Shown: in pieces, positions 37,622 to 47,467 of the stretch
How the letters are laid out: every line of letters starts with the position of its first letter
Numbering within the stretch: the stretch's first letter is position 1
Source: Streptomyces sp. NBC_00370
GTDB taxonomy: Bacteria > Actinomycetota > Actinomycetes > Streptomycetales > Streptomycetaceae
NCBI RefSeq assembly: GCF_036084755.1
Contig: NZ_CP107968.1
Span: 1,664,501-1,728,500 of the forward strand
DNA length: 64,000 nucleotides
Direction of reading: 5' to 3'
The notes under the pieces: generated by a model
What the model saw: the letters and a program-made list of their open reading frames with translations, nothing else
Told to the model about the DNA's origin: nothing
The model's database searches: none
Translations under genes and position numbers: made by a program

Positions 37622-39539
37622 TGAACTTGTCCTTGAGCTTCTCGAACTCGGCGTTCGTCTTGGCGAACTCGGTCTTGTCCGCCCCGTCGGTCGCCACGAA
37701 GTACATCCAGCCGTCACTGGTCGGGTTGACCGCAGCGGCGAGGGCGTCGGGGCCGGGGTTGCCGATGGGGCCAGGCGGCAGCCCCTTCACCGTGTACGTG
37801 TTGTACGGGTCGTGGTTGCCGTTGACCTCGGCCTCGGTGAGGTCGATCTTGCTCTGGCCCTTGAGGTAGTTGAAGGTGGAGTCGAACTGGAGCAGCTGGT
37901 TCGTCTCCGTGTTGGTGGGCTTGAGCCGGTTGTAGACGACCTCGGACATCTTGCGGAAGTCGTCGTGCGTCTTGCCCTCGGCCTGCACGAGGCTGGCGAC
38001 CGTGAGCAGCTGCCACGGATCCCGCAGCCCGCGCTTCTCGGCCTCGCCCACCAGGTCGGCCTTGGTGTACGCGTCGTCGGCCCGGGTCACCATCTGCTTC
38101 AGGGCCGCCTCGGGTTTCGTCCCCTTGGCGACCCCGTAGTTCCCTGGCAGCAGGAAGCCTTCGAGCGGGTCTTTTATCTTGCCGTTGTTCTGCGCCCAGT
38201 CGGGCAGGCCGAGCGTCTTGAGCTGCGACTTGGCAACGGCCTTGGTCGTGCCGTCCTTGACGCCCAGCCGTTTGTCGATCGCCGCGTAGACCTGACCGTT
38301 GCGCCAGCCCGGAGCGACGATGAGGACGTCCTGGCTCTTGGGGTCCAGCATCTTCGTGACGGCGTTCTGCCCGGACATGCCGGTGCCGAGGGTGTAGACG
38401 CCCGCCTGGATCGTGTCGCCCTTGGGGTTGTCCTTCTGCGCCTCGACGAACGCGCCCTGGCTCTTGACCACGCCGCCCTTCACCAGCAGCGCGGCGATCT
38501 CGGCGCCCGAAGCGCCTTCGGGCACCACGATCTGGACCGCGCCCGTACCGCTGCCGGAGAAGTCCGGCGGCGGGCCGAAGCGGTCCTGGTAGAAGTTGTA
38601 GCCGACGTAGCTGACGCCACCGACCACGCCCAGCAGGACCACGGCGACGACGAGACAGGCCCGGCCGCTGCGGCCCTTCTTCTTGCCGTCGCCACGGCGG
38701 TCGCCGTCGCCCCCGTGGTCGTCGTACGCGTCGTCGGACTCGTCGTACCGGTCGTCGTCCTCGGCACGCCGGCCCCTGGCGGGGACGGGGGTGTCGGCGC
38801 CGGTGAAGAAGGGGTGCGTCTCCTCCGGCTGCGGGCCGTCCCAGTCGTTCTCCGGCTCGGGGCGGCGCTGCCCTGCGGCGGGCCCTGCCTGGCCACGGCC
38901 GGGCGGCGGCGCCTGCACCGGCTGCTGCTGCACCGGCTGCTGCTGGCCCGGCGGCTGCTGTTGCGGGTAGCCCTCGGGGGCGGCGTAGTAGTCGGGGTTC
39001 TGCGGGTAGCCGTTGCCCTGCCCGGTGTCGCCCTGGTTGCCGTAGCCACCGGGGGGCTGCTGGCCGTACTGCATGGCCGCCCGCTGCCCGGTGTCCCAAC
39101 CGCCTTGGTACTGCGGGTCGTTGTACTGGGGATCGGTGTACTGGTGCTGCGCGTCGTACTGCTGGGCCTGCGGCTGCTGCTGCGCGTTGTTGTACCGGGG
39201 GTCGTTGTACTGCTGCTGCCCGCCGTACTGCTGGGGCTGCTGCGGCTGGGGCTGCTGCTGGTACTGAGCCTGGGCCTGCGGGTACTGCTGCTGGTACTGC
39301 GGGTCGGCGTACTGCTGCGGGGGGTACTGCTGCTGGTACGGGTCCTGGCCGGCCGCGTACTGGCCCTGGCCTGCCGTCTGCTGCCCCTGAACCGGCTGCT
39401 GCGGGTACTGCTGCTGCGGCTGGCCGCCGTACGGGGCCTGGCCGTCGGCGGCCTGCTGCGCTGCCCATCCCTGGTCCCCGTACAGGGGATCCTCGGGGTG
39501 CCACGGTTCGGAGCCGGGGCCCCGGCCATAGTCAGTCAT
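37596..39539 (-). CDS. mltG: Endolytic transglycosylase MltG with a long Gln/Tyr/Pro-rich N-terminus
   Basis: This 647-aa protein is about twice the usual MltG length. Residues 1-250 are low complexity, rich in Gln, Tyr and Pro (many QQQYPQQ-like units), then a charged stretch rich in Asp. One transmembrane helix lies at about 291-312 (CLVVAVVLLGVVGGVSYVGY). The extracytoplasmic MltG domain follows, with LEGFLLPGNY, the catalytic-Glu region ASLVQAEGKTHDDF and NPTSDGWMYFVA. MltG cleaves nascent glycan strands. The disordered region is on the cytoplasmic side and may bind partners; that is inference. It overlaps aroE. Confidence 0.93.
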   Translation of the reverse strand: MTDYGRGPGSEPWHPEDPLYGDQGWAAQQAADGQAPYGGQPQQQYPQQPVQGQQTAGQGQYAAGQDPYQQQYPPQQYADPQYQQQYPQAQAQYQQQPQPQQPQQYGGQQQYNDPRYNNAQQQPQAQQYDAQHQYTDPQYNDPQYQGGWDTGQRAAMQYGQQPPGGYGNQGDTGQGNGYPQNPDYYAAPEGYPQQQPPGQQQPVQQQPVQAPPPGRGQAGPAAGQRRPEPENDWDGPQPEETHPFFTGADTPVPARGRRAEDDDRYDESDDAYDDHGGDGDRRGDGKKKGRSGRACLVVAVVLLGVVGGVSYVGYNFYQDRFGPPPDFSGSGTGAVQIVVPEGASGAEIAALLVKGGVVKSQGAFVEAQKDNPKGDTIQAGVYTLGTGMSGQNAVTKMLDPKSQDVLIVAPGWRNGQVYAAIDKRLGVKDGTTKAVAKSQLKTLGLPDWAQNNGKIKDPLEGFLLPGNYGVAKGTKPEAALKQMVTRADDAYTKADLVGEAEKRGLRDPWQLLTVASLVQAEGKTHDDFRKMSEVVYNRLKPTNTETNQLLQFDSTFNYLKGQSKIDLTEAEVNGNHDPYNTYTVKGLPPGPIGNPGPDALAAAVNPTSDGWMYFVATDGADKTEFAKTNAEFEKLKDKFNDNKGLGG

Positions 39540-39661
39540 CGATCCCCTAGAGCCGCGAGGCAACGGCTTGCGAGCACTCGGCACGGCGTCCGTTGGGCCT
39601 CTTTGTTGTGCGGCAGCTGTTCGAACACCGCCGCATCGCGCGGAACGTTACCGTATCGCGA

Positions 39662-40126
39662 TCAGATGACCACTTCGACGGCTTCGCCCGGAGCTTTACC
39701 CAAGGCTCGTTCAGCCTCAAGGGCATTCTGCAGGATGATGATCGCAGCCGCCTGGTCGATCACCGACCGGCCCTTCTTGGACGTCACGCCGGACGCGCGC
39801 AGGCCCTGGGCCGCCGACACCGTCGTCATCCGCTCGTCCACCAGCCGTACGGGTACGGGAGCGGCGCCCCGTGCGACCTCCTGGGCGAAGATCCGGACCT
39901 TCGCCGCCGCCGGGCCCTCGCCGCCGTTCAGGGAGCGCGGCAGCCCGATCAGCACCTCGATCGGTTCGTACTCCTGGACGAGCTGGAGCAGCCGCCGGTG
40001 GGCGGCCGGGACATCACGTCCCGGCACGGTCTCCACCGGGGTGGCGAGGACCCCGTCGGGGTCGCACGAGGCGACCCCGATCCGGGCGTCCCCGACGTCG
40101 ATCGCGAGACGACGTCCTCGTCTCAT
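39662..40126 (-). CDS. ruvX: Putative Holliday junction resolvase RuvX (YqgF)
   Basis: This 154-aa RNase H-fold protein has the first acidic residue in LAIDVGDARIGVA, LIGLPRSLNGGEGPAA, the Glu region VRLVDERMTTVSA and the final Asp in KGRSVIDQAAAIIILQ. YqgF proteins take part in rRNA processing or junction resolution in different bacteria; which applies here is open. It lies 6 bp after alaS in the same operon, the usual alaS-yqgF-mltG-aroE order. Confidence 0.94.
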   Translation of the reverse strand: MRRGRRLAIDVGDARIGVASCDPDGVLATPVETVPGRDVPAAHRRLLQLVQEYEPIEVLIGLPRSLNGGEGPAAAKVRIFAQEVARGAAPVPVRLVDERMTTVSAAQGLRASGVTSKKGRSVIDQAAAIIILQNALEAERALGKAPGEAVEVVI

Positions 40127-40132
40127 CGGCCG

Positions 40133-42802
40133 TCAGGCCGTTTCTGCGACGAGGCGCTCGACAGCGGCCACGGCGTCGCCGATGGCGGCCGGGTTCTGCC
40201 CGCCGCCCTGCGCGACGTCCGGCTTGCCGCCGCCTCCGCCGCCGAGGGTCTTGGCGGCGGCGCGCACCAGCTCGCCGGCCTTGAGCCCGCGTCCGCGCGC
40301 GGCCTCGTTGGTGGCGATGACCGTCAGCGGACGGCCGCCGGCCGTGCTGAACAGCGCCACGACAGCGGGCCGGTCGTTCGGGATCCGGCCGCGTACGTCG
40401 AGGACGAGCCGGCGCAGGTCGTCGGCCGACGTGCCGTCCGGGACCTGTCCGGTGACCAGCGCCGTACCGCGTACGTCCACGGCACTGGCGGCCAGCCCCG
40501 CGGCGGCGGCGAGCACCTTCTCCGCGCGGAACTTCTCGATCTCCTTCTCGGCTTCCTTGAGCTTGGCGAGCACGCCGGAGATCTTCTCGGGCAGCTCCTC
40601 GGAGCGGCCCTTGACCAGCTCCTGGAGCTGGGCGACGACGGTGTGCTCCCTGGCGAGGAAGTTGTACGCGTCCACCCCGACCAGGGCCTCGATACGGCGC
40701 ACCCCGGAGCCGATCGACGATTCGCCGAGCAGCTTGACCAGGCCGAGCTGGGCGGTGTTGTGCACGTGCGTGCCGCCGCACAGCTCCTTGGAGAAGTCGC
40801 CGATGGTCACGACGCGGACCCGCTCGCCGTACTTCTCGCCGAACTCGGCGATGGCGCCCTGCTTCTTGGCGTCGTCGATGGACATGACCTCGGCCTGTAC
40901 GTCGAGGTCCCTGGCGAGCACTTCGTTGATCTTCTGCTCGACGTCGGTGAGGACCGTGCCGGGTACGGCGGCGGGCGAACCGAAGTCGAAGCGGAACCGG
41001 CCGGGCGAGTTCTCGGAACCGGCCTGGGCGGCCGTCGGGCCGAGCGCGTCGCGCAGCGCCTGGTGGGTCAGGTGGGTGGCGCTGTGGGCGCGGGCGATGG
41101 CCCGGCGCCGGTGGGTGTCGATGGCGGCGTGCACGGACGAGCCGAGCGTCACCTCACCCACCTGGACGGTGCCCTTGTGCACGTAGATCCCGGGGACCGG
41201 CTGCTGGACGTCCCTGATCTCGATGACGGCGCCGGTGTCGACCCTGATCCGGCCCTGGTCGGCGAGCTGGCCGCCGCCCTCGGCGTAGAACGGGGTGCGG
41301 TCGAGGACGACCTCGACGTCGTCGCCCTCGGTCGCTGCCGGTGAGGGGACACCGTCCACGAGCAGGCCGACCACGGTCGACTCGTTCTCGGCGGTGGTGT
41401 AGCCGGTGAACTCGGTGACACCGCTCTTGTCGGCGACCTCGCGGTAGGCGGACAGGTCGGCGTGGCCGGACTTCTTGGACCTGGCGTCGGCCTTGGCGCG
41501 CTCGCGCTGTTCCTTCATCAGCCGGCGGAACCCGTCCTCGTCCACGGACAGGCCCTGTTCGGCGGCCATCTCCAGGGTGAGGTCGATCGGGAAGCCCCAG
41601 GTGTCGTGGAGCAGGAACGCCTTGTCGCCGGCGAGCACCTTGCCGCCGGCGGCCTTGGTCTCGGTGACGGCGGTGTCGAGGATGTTGGTGCCGCCCTTGA
41701 TGGCCTTGAGGAAGGCGGCTTCCTCGGCGAGGGCGACGGTCTCGATGCGCTTGCGCTCGGTCCGCAGCTCCGGGTACTGCTCGCCCATCGTCTCGATGAC
41801 CACGTCGACCAGGTCGGCGACGACCGGGCCCGTGGCGCCGAGCAGCCGCATGTTGCGGATGGCGCGGCGCATGATGCGGCGCAGCACGTAGCCGCGGCCC
41901 TCGTTGCCGGGGGTGACGCCGTCACCGATGAGCATCACGGACGTACGCATGTGGTCGGTGACGACGCGCAGCGAGACGTCCGAGCCGTGGTCGGCGCCGT
42001 AGCGCACGCCGGTCAGCTCGGTGGCCCTGGCGATGACCGCCATCGACGTGTCGATCTCGAACATGTTCTGCACGCCTTGCAGGATCATGGCGAGGCGTTC
42101 GAGGCCGAGTCCGGTGTCGATGTTCTTCGAGGGCAGGTCGCCGAGGATCTCGAAGTCTTCCTTCGTCTGACCCGGGCCGCGCTCGTACTGCATGAAGACC
42201 AGGTTCCAGATCTCCACGTACCGCTCGTCGTTGACGGCGGGTCCGCCGGCGGCGCCGAACTCGGGACCGCGGTCGTAGTGGATCTCGGAGCTGGGGCCGC
42301 AGGGTCCTGGCACGCCCATGGACCAGAAGTTGTCCTTCTTGCCGAGCCGCTGGATCCGCTCGGCCGGCACGTCCGTCTTGGCCAGCCAGATCCGCTCGGC
42401 CTCGTCGTCCTCCAGGTAGATGGTCACCCAGAGCCGCTCGGGGTCGAGTCCGTAACCGCCGTCGGCCTGGGGGCGGGTGAGCAGCTCCCAGGCCAGCTCG
42501 ACGGCGCCTTCCTTGAAGTAGTCGCCGAAGGAGAAGTTGCCGCACATCTGGAAGAACGTGCCGTGCCGGGTGGTCTTGCCGACCTCTTCGATGTCGGGGG
42601 TCCGCACGCACTTCTGCACGCTGGTGGCGCGCGGGGCGGGCGGCTTGACCTCGCCGAGGAAGTAGGGCTTGAACGGCACCATGCCTGCCGGGACGAGGAG
42701 CAGAGTCGGGTCGTCCGCGATGAGCGACGCCGAAGGGACGACGGTGTGCCCGCGCTCCTCGAAGAAGCTCAGCCAGCGGCGGCGGATTTCAGCCGACTCC
42801 AT
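40133..42802 (-). CDS. alaS: Alanine-tRNA ligase
   Basis: This 889-aa class II synthetase has a catalytic domain (residues 1-460) starting [20 protein letters not shown]. It continues with a tRNA-recognition region, an editing domain with the zinc-site motifs [11 protein letters not shown] and [13 protein letters not shown], and a C-terminal C-Ala domain ending in a Gly-rich [15 protein letters not shown] segment. Length is normal. The ATG overlaps the stop of the 114-aa membrane protein gene by one base. Confidence 0.98.
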   Translation of the reverse strand: MESAEIRRRWLSFFEERGHTVVPSASLIADDPTLLLVPAGMVPFKPYFLGEVKPPAPRATSVQKCVRTPDIEEVGKTTRHGTFFQMCGNFSFGDYFKEGAVELAWELLTRPQADGGYGLDPERLWVTIYLEDDEAERIWLAKTDVPAERIQRLGKKDNFWSMGVPGPCGPSSEIHYDRGPEFGAAGGPAVNDERYVEIWNLVFMQYERGPGQTKEDFEILGDLPSKNIDTGLGLERLAMILQGVQNMFEIDTSMAVIARATELTGVRYGADHGSDVSLRVVTDHMRTSVMLIGDGVTPGNEGRGYVLRRIMRRAIRNMRLLGATGPVVADLVDVVIETMGEQYPELRTERKRIETVALAEEAAFLKAIKGGTNILDTAVTETKAAGGKVLAGDKAFLLHDTWGFPIDLTLEMAAEQGLSVDEDGFRRLMKEQRERAKADARSKKSGHADLSAYREVADKSGVTEFTGYTTAENESTVVGLLVDGVPSPAATEGDDVEVVLDRTPFYAEGGGQLADQGRIRVDTGAVIEIRDVQQPVPGIYVHKGTVQVGEVTLGSSVHAAIDTHRRRAIARAHSATHLTHQALRDALGPTAAQAGSENSPGRFRFDFGSPAAVPGTVLTDVEQKINEVLARDLDVQAEVMSIDDAKKQGAIAEFGEKYGERVRVVTIGDFSKELCGGTHVHNTAQLGLVKLLGESSIGSGVRRIEALVGVDAYNFLAREHTVVAQLQELVKGRSEELPEKISGVLAKLKEAEKEIEKFRAEKVLAAAAGLAASAVDVRGTALVTGQVPDGTSADDLRRLVLDVRGRIPNDRPAVVALFSTAGGRPLTVIATNEAARGRGLKAGELVRAAAKTLGGGGGGKPDVAQGGGQNPAAIGDAVAAVERLVAETA

Positions 42803-43146
42803 CAGTGGTCCTCATTCCGGTTGTGCGAGTTGTAGGGGTACGTGGTGCCGCGGCGGCCGCGGGGCTCGTCCTGTTCGATGGCCACGACGCGGCGCGGGGC
42901 GGGCAGTTCGGGTGCGGCGGACGCGTCGATGCCCAGCGCCTCGCCCAGTTCCGCCTCGCGCCTGACCATGCCGGTCCTGACGTCGACGGCGAAGTCCTTG
43001 AGCCGGTGGCCCGCGACGAGCGCCTTGTTGGCCGCCTGCGCGGCGAGACTCTCCGGGCTCAGCTGCCTGATCTTGCGGTTGACCTTGGTGGTGGCCCACA
43101 CGCCGGCTGCTGCGCCCGCTGTGAACCAGAACGTACGGCGGAACAT
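42802..43146 (-). CDS. Small uncharacterised protein (DUF6167-like) with an N-terminal membrane segment
   Basis: This 114-aa protein begins with a hydrophobic, Ala-rich stretch ([20 protein letters not shown], residues 6-25) that can insert in the membrane. A helical charged middle and a C-terminal tail rich in Arg and Asn follow. The name DUF6167 is from memory. It overlaps the alaS start by one base and follows the DUF948-like gene by 7 bp, so all three are probably co-transcribed. Function unknown. Confidence 0.8.
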   Translation of the reverse strand: MFRRTFWFTAGAAAGVWATTKVNRKIRQLSPESLAAQAANKALVAGHRLKDFAVDVRTGMVRREAELGEALGIDASAAPELPAPRRVVAIEQDEPRGRRGTTYPYNSHNRNEDH

Positions 43147-43153
43147 GGCTGCG

Positions 43154-43597
43154 TCAGCCTTTCTTCTTCCTGCGCCTGGCCGACGGAACCGTACGGCCGA
43201 CGACTACGGTGCGCCGGGCCCGGTCGGCCGGGGCTTCGCCGCCGGCCGGTGCGCCCTTGCGGCTCATGGCCTGTCGTACTCCGTAGCCGAAGGCGGCGAC
43301 CTTGACCAGCGGCCCGCCGAAGGTCGAGGCGACCGTCGAGGAGAGCGCGGACGCGTTGGAGGTGACTTCCTGGACGTCGGTGGCGATAGCGTCGACCCGG
43401 TCGAGCTGGGTCTGCGCCGAGCGCACCGTCGCCGAGGCGTCCGCGAGCAGCGGCACCGCCTGGTCCGTCACGTCCGCCATGAGCTTGGTGGTCGCCTTGA
43501 GCGTCTGAGCCAGCCTCACCAGTACCACGGCGAGGAAGGAGACCAGGATCGCCCAGAACACGGCCACCAGGAGCCCGGCAACCTCTCCACCGGTCAC
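43154..43597 (-). CDS. DUF948-like membrane protein
   Basis: This 147-aa protein has one N-terminal transmembrane helix (residues 6-28, VAGLLVAVFWAILVSFLAVVLV). A long helical region typical of DUF948 follows (LMADVTDQAVPLLADASATV, DRVDAIATDVQEV), which resembles methyl-accepting or t-SNARE-like coils, and the C-terminus is strongly basic (ARRRKKKG). The start is GTG 43597 with a weak ribosome site. The gene precedes the 114-aa protein and alaS. No function is known to me. Confidence 0.82.
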   Translation of the reverse strand: MTGGEVAGLLVAVFWAILVSFLAVVLVRLAQTLKATTKLMADVTDQAVPLLADASATVRSAQTQLDRVDAIATDVQEVTSNASALSSTVASTFGGPLVKVAAFGYGVRQAMSRKGAPAGGEAPADRARRTVVVGRTVPSARRRKKKG

Positions 43598-43700
43598 ACC
43601 GCACCGCTCTCTGCTCGGAAAATCGTGCCCCGAAAATCGTGGTCCGACCCTATCGCGCCGGGCCTGTCCCCCTGAACCGGATTGTCGGCGGCGCGGGGGC

Positions 43701-43739
43701 GGGTCCGCGTGGCGCGGGCCCGGGTCCGCGTGGCGCGGG
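43701..43739. repeat. 18-bp direct repeat, 21-bp period, downstream of rpsD
   Basis: Identical copies lie at 43701-43718 and 43722-43739, in the 222-bp spacer between rpsD and the DUF948-like gene. Confidence 0.75.
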
Positions 43740-43753
43740 TCCGGTACGCCGAA

Positions 43754-43794
43754 GCCCGCCGGCCCCGCGCCGGAAGCGGCGGGGAACGGCGGGC
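43754..43794 (-). terminator. rpsD terminator hairpin
   Basis: Outer 8-bp arms (43754-43761 and 43787-43794) enclose an inner 5-bp stem. The hairpin starts 26 nt beyond the rpsD stop. Confidence 0.6.
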
Positions 43795-43819
43795 AGACGC
43801 GCGGTGAGCTACGGCCGGG

Positions 43820-44434
43820 TCAGCGGGCGTAGTACTCGACGACCAGCTGCTCGTCGCAGATGACCGGGATTTCCTTGCGGTTCGGGTCGCGGTCCAGGCG
43901 GAACGCCAGCGCCTTCAGGTTGACCTGGAGGTAGCGCGGGGTCTCGCCGTCGGTGTCGTAGCCACCTTCGCGCGCGACCTGGAAGGGGACCTTCTCGCGG
44001 CTGCGCTCGCGGACCATCACGACGTCGTCGGGACGGACGCGGAACGACGGCTTGTCGACCTTGTTGCCGTTGACCTCGATGTGGCCGTGGACGACCATCT
44101 GACGGGCCTGGTAGATGGTGCGGGCGATGCCCGAACGCAGGACCAGCGCGTCGAGACGGCGCTCCAGCTCGACGACGAGCGCCTCGCCCGTCTTGCCCTC
44201 GGCCTTGCGGGCGCGGTCGTAGGCACGCGCCATCTGGCGCTCGCTGATGTCGTACTGGGCGCGCAGGCGCTGCTTCTCCAGCAGACGGACCTTGTAGTCA
44301 CTGTTCTGCTTGCGTCCGCGACCGTGCTCACCCGGCGGGTAGGGACGGGCCTCGAAGTACTTGACAGCCTTCGGCGTCAGCGCGATACCGAGCGCACGCG
44401 ACTTCTTGACCTTGGGACGCGACTGGTTAGGCAC
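43820..44434 (-). CDS. rpsD: 30S ribosomal protein S4 (zinc-independent form)
   Basis: This 204-aa protein initiates 30S assembly by binding 16S rRNA. The S4 domain is seen in [31 protein letters not shown]. The N-terminus ([16 protein letters not shown]) lacks the four-cysteine zinc motif of classic S4, so this is the C-minus form, which from memory is the only S4 of Streptomyces. It starts with GTG 44434 after GGAGG. It is divergent from the DUF2470 gene, with an iron box between the two starts. Confidence 0.97.
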   Translation of the reverse strand: MPNQSRPKVKKSRALGIALTPKAVKYFEARPYPPGEHGRGRKQNSDYKVRLLEKQRLRAQYDISERQMARAYDRARKAEGKTGEALVVELERRLDALVLRSGIARTIYQARQMVVHGHIEVNGNKVDKPSFRVRPDDVVMVRERSREKVPFQVAREGGYDTDGETPRYLQVNLKALAFRLDRDPNRKEIPVICDEQLVVEYYAR

Positions 44435-44457
44435 GTTCTCCAGACCTCCGTTGTAGG

Positions 44458-44476
44458 TTAGGTTAGGCTCACCTTA
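44458..44476. promoter_or_regulatory. Iron box (DmdR1/IdeR-type operator)
   Basis: TTAGGTTAGGCTCACCTTA matches the actinobacterial iron-box consensus TTAGGTTAGGCTAACCTAA at 17 of 19 positions; an extra TAGG half-site lies just left. It is 15 bp before the DUF2470 start and 23 bp from the rpsD start, on the opposite side. Confidence 0.7.
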
Positions 44477-44491
44477 CTCAAAGGAGATCGC

Positions 44492-45298
44492 ATGTCTCGC
44501 CCTGGGAACACCACGCGCATCACAGACAGCCTCGACGCACAGGGCACCGAATCGACGGAGGTCCGATCAGCTCATGGTCAGCCGCGTCCCAGCGGGCTTG
44601 AAATCGCCCGGATGCCGTCAGCAGCCGAGCGCACACGAACTCTCGTACAGAGTACATGCTCGTCGGTGCTGCTCATTCCAGGGCTTGAAGGCGCCAAACC
44701 CCTCCAGTTGATGCCGGATGCCCGCGTGGTGGGGCCCGAAGGTGACGTGTTCCTCGTCTTCGCCGCGGACTCCCCCGCCGTACGCGCCGCCGCCCACGCG
44801 CAGGACGACGAGCTGTCCGCCGTGCTGGAGATCACCGATGTCGCGCCCGTCTCCGTACCGCACCGGATCAGGGGCCGGGCCTGGGTCTCCGGCTGGCTGA
44901 CCCGGGTGCCGGGACGAGCGGAACCCGGCCAGGCCACGCTCCGCCTCGAAGTGGGCGAGGCCTGCGTGGACGACCTGTGGGGCGCCGAGTCCGTCGAGCC
45001 CGAGGAGTTCGCCGCAGCCGAGGCCGACCCGCTGGTCGAGCACGAGGCCGAGCTGCTCCAGCATCTGCACAGCGCCCACGGCGCCGAGGTCCGGCGGCTG
45101 CGCGAACTGCTCGGCGAACGGGCCGGTGCCTCGACCGCCGGCTCCGCCGCCGTGCCCGTCGCGCTGGACCGGTTCGGACTGCGGGTGCGCTTCACCGGCG
45201 TCCAGTGCTTCGACGCGCGCTTCGACTTCCCCGAGCCGGTGGCCGACGTGAACGGACTGCGCCGGGCGATGCACACCCTCTTCGACGCGTCGCACTAG
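44492..45298 (+). CDS. DUF2470 domain protein (heme-oxygenase-like split barrel family)
   Basis: This 268-aa protein combines an N-terminal half resembling the FMN-binding split barrel (residues 45-170) with a C-terminal DUF2470 domain (residues about 183-265, starting EHEAELLQHLHSAHGAEVRRL). DUF2470 occurs in HugZ-type heme-degrading proteins and related enzymes. AAAGGAG lies 6 nt before the ATG; an internal ATG at 44612 is possible but has no ribosome site. An iron box directly upstream suggests induction in low iron and supports a role in heme or iron use. Enzymatic activity is not shown by the sequence. Confidence 0.82.
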   Translation: MSRPGNTTRITDSLDAQGTESTEVRSAHGQPRPSGLEIARMPSAAERTRTLVQSTCSSVLLIPGLEGAKPLQLMPDARVVGPEGDVFLVFAADSPAVRAAAHAQDDELSAVLEITDVAPVSVPHRIRGRAWVSGWLTRVPGRAEPGQATLRLEVGEACVDDLWGAESVEPEEFAAAEADPLVEHEAELLQHLHSAHGAEVRRLRELLGERAGASTAGSAAVPVALDRFGLRVRFTGVQCFDARFDFPEPVADVNGLRRAMHTLFDASH

Positions 45299-45313
45299 GG
45301 CCTGTCCGGCAGG

Positions 45314-46669
45314 TCAGGAACTGTCGCCGCGCAGCCGCTCGCGCACCTTCTCCACGACGTCGGCGTACCGCGCCTCGGCGCCGTAGCGGGTCGGCTCGTA
45401 GTACCGCTTGCCCTGGACGCCCTCCGGCGCGTACTGCTGGGCGGCGATCCCGCCCGGCACGTCGTGCGGATACACATAGCCCTGCGCGTGGCCGAGCTTG
45501 GCCGCGCCCTTGTAATGGCCGTCGCGCAGATGCGTCGGCACCGATCCGGCCACCCCCGTCTTGACGTCTTCGAGGGCGGCGCCGATCGCCAGCGTCGCCG
45601 CGTTCGACTTCGGGGCGAGGGCGAGGGCGATGGTGGCGTGGCTGAGGGTGAGGGACGCCTCGGGGAAGCCGATCATGGCGACGGCCTGGGCCGCCGCGAC
45701 GGCGAGCGGCAGGGCGGCCGGATCGGCGAGGCCGATGTCCTCGCTCGCCGAGATCATCAGCCGTCTCGCGATGAACCGGGGGTCCTCCCCCGCGTCGATC
45801 ATCCGGGCCAGGTAGTGCAGTGCCGCGTCCACGTCGGAGCCGCGGATCGACTTGATGAGCGCGCTCGCCACGTCGTAGTGCTGGTCCCCGTCGCGGTCGT
45901 ACGCCACCGCAGCGCGGTCGACCGTCTCCTCGACCGTGCCGAGGGTGATCTCCGCCTCGCCCTTGTCGATCGCGGCGCCGGCCGCCGCCTCCAGCGCGGT
46001 CAGCGCGCGCCGTGCGTCACCGCCGGCGATCCGCAGCAGATGCGCCTCCGCGTCGTCCGGGAGCGTGACGGCGCCGCCGAGACCCCGCTCCTCGGTGAGC
46101 GCGCGGCGCAGCAGACTGCGCAGGTCGTCGTCGGTGAGCGGTTCGAGCGTGAGCAGCAGCGACCGGGAGAGCAGCGGGGAGATGATCGAGAAGTACGGGT
46201 TCTCGGTGGTGGCCGCGATGAGTGTGACCCAGCGGTTCTCCACGGCGGGCAGCAGCGAGTCCTGCTGGGCCTTGCTGAAGCGGTGGATCTCATCGAGGAA
46301 GAGGACGGTCTCCTTGCCGTAGCCACCGGAGGCGCGGCGGGCGCCGTCGATGACGGCCCTGACCTCCTTGACCCCCGCGGTGATCGCGGACAGCTCCACG
46401 AAACGCTTGTTGGTCGCCTTCGAGACGACGTAGGCCAGGGTGGTCTTGCCGGTGCCGGGCGGCCCCCAGAGGATCACGGACGAGGGTCCTGCGGGACCGC
46501 CCGTACCCTCGCCGACCAGGCGGCGCAGCGGTGATCCGGGCTTGAGCAGATGGCGCTGGCCGACGACTTCGTCGAGGACGCGCGGACGCATCCGTACGGC
46601 CAGGGGGCTGCTGGACGGATCCTTCTCCTGGCGGTCTTCCGCCGCTGCGGTAAAGAGGTCGGGCTCCAC
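45314..46669 (-). CDS. rarA: Replication-associated recombination protein A (RarA/MgsA)
   Basis: This 451-aa AAA+ ATPase acts at stalled replication forks. Walker A is [14 protein letters not shown], Walker B is [10 protein letters not shown], and the sensor region [17 protein letters not shown] follows. The C-terminal tetramerisation part contains [29 protein letters not shown] and [15 protein letters not shown], both typical of MgsA. It is the upstream half of a minus-strand group with vkor and hisS; the N-terminal 25 residues include the SSB-interacting type of start. Confidence 0.96.
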   Translation of the reverse strand: MEPDLFTAAAEDRQEKDPSSSPLAVRMRPRVLDEVVGQRHLLKPGSPLRRLVGEGTGGPAGPSSVILWGPPGTGKTTLAYVVSKATNKRFVELSAITAGVKEVRAVIDGARRASGGYGKETVLFLDEIHRFSKAQQDSLLPAVENRWVTLIAATTENPYFSIISPLLSRSLLLTLEPLTDDDLRSLLRRALTEERGLGGAVTLPDDAEAHLLRIAGGDARRALTALEAAAGAAIDKGEAEITLGTVEETVDRAAVAYDRDGDQHYDVASALIKSIRGSDVDAALHYLARMIDAGEDPRFIARRLMISASEDIGLADPAALPLAVAAAQAVAMIGFPEASLTLSHATIALALAPKSNAATLAIGAALEDVKTGVAGSVPTHLRDGHYKGAAKLGHAQGYVYPHDVPGGIAAQQYAPEGVQGKRYYEPTRYGAEARYADVVEKVRERLRGDSS

Positions 46670-46723
46670 ATGTGAAGCCTATGTCAGGCCACCGACAGCG
46701 TGATCGGACCGGTCGGGCAGCCG

Positions 46724-47374
46724 TCAGCTGGTCCAGAAGTCCCACCAGCGGGTCAGGATGAGCATCCCGATGATGCCGAGGTGCAGCACCGGGAGCACCC
46801 AGGTGAACTCGCCGAAGAAGCTCCGCAGCCAGGACGGCGCCGGCAGGATCCCGGCGCGGACGTTGTGCGACGTCACGTACCAGAACAGGACCGTCGTACC
46901 GACCCAGGCGAGGCAGCACCACAGGCACAGGGCGTTGATGCTGTACAGCGACTGGTACTGGAGCCAGGTGCAGAACCCGACACCGAAGAGGGCGCCGAGG
47001 TTCAGCCCGAGCCAGTACCAGCCGCGGAACCGGGCGCCCGCCAGCACGGCGAGGCCGATGCCGATCACGACGGGGTACGTGGCGAGGCCGAGCATCGGGT
47101 TGGGGAAGCCGAAGACCGCCGCCTGTGCGCTCTTCATCACACTGCCGCAGGACACGACGGGGTTGAGACTGCACCCGGGCGTGAAGCCGGGGTCTTCGAG
47201 CAGCTTGAACTTGTCGAGCGTGATGACCCAGGCGGCCAGCAGCCCCGCGGCGCCCGTGATGATCAGCAGCAGCCCGAAGGCACGGCTGCCGCCGATCGTA
47301 CGGGCGGAGTCACCCTCGTCCCGCTCGGAGGAGGAGACATCGTCCAGCGCGGTACTCGTCATATCGCTTTCCAT
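46724..47374 (-). CDS. Vitamin K epoxide reductase family membrane protein
   Basis: This 216-aa protein has five predicted transmembrane helices. The two cysteine pairs of VKOR are present: C68 and C76 in GCSLNPVVSC, and C150 and C153 in the CLWCC motif that reduces quinone. In actinobacteria VKOR reoxidises DsbA-like proteins during disulfide formation in exported proteins. Two in-frame starts (47374 and 47362) are both plausible. It lies between rarA and hisS with short gaps. Confidence 0.93.
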   Translation of the reverse strand: MESDMTSTALDDVSSSERDEGDSARTIGGSRAFGLLLIITGAAGLLAAWVITLDKFKLLEDPGFTPGCSLNPVVSCGSVMKSAQAAVFGFPNPMLGLATYPVVIGIGLAVLAGARFRGWYWLGLNLGALFGVGFCTWLQYQSLYSINALCLWCCLAWVGTTVLFWYVTSHNVRAGILPAPSWLRSFFGEFTWVLPVLHLGIIGMLILTRWWDFWTS

Positions 47375-47467
47375 ACGTTTCAGTGGCCTGTGGGGGCAGG
47401 CTCATTGTGCCGCACCCGCCCCCAGGACCACTGTTCGCCGGAGATAAGGACAACGTCCTGAGCGCTG

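Noticed and set aside
37563..41186. A 1,207-codon open frame on the plus strand opposite aroE, mltG, ruvX and alaS
   Set aside because: It spans the antisense of four clear genes and shows low-complexity Leu/Val/Arg sequence, an effect of codon bias on the other strand.
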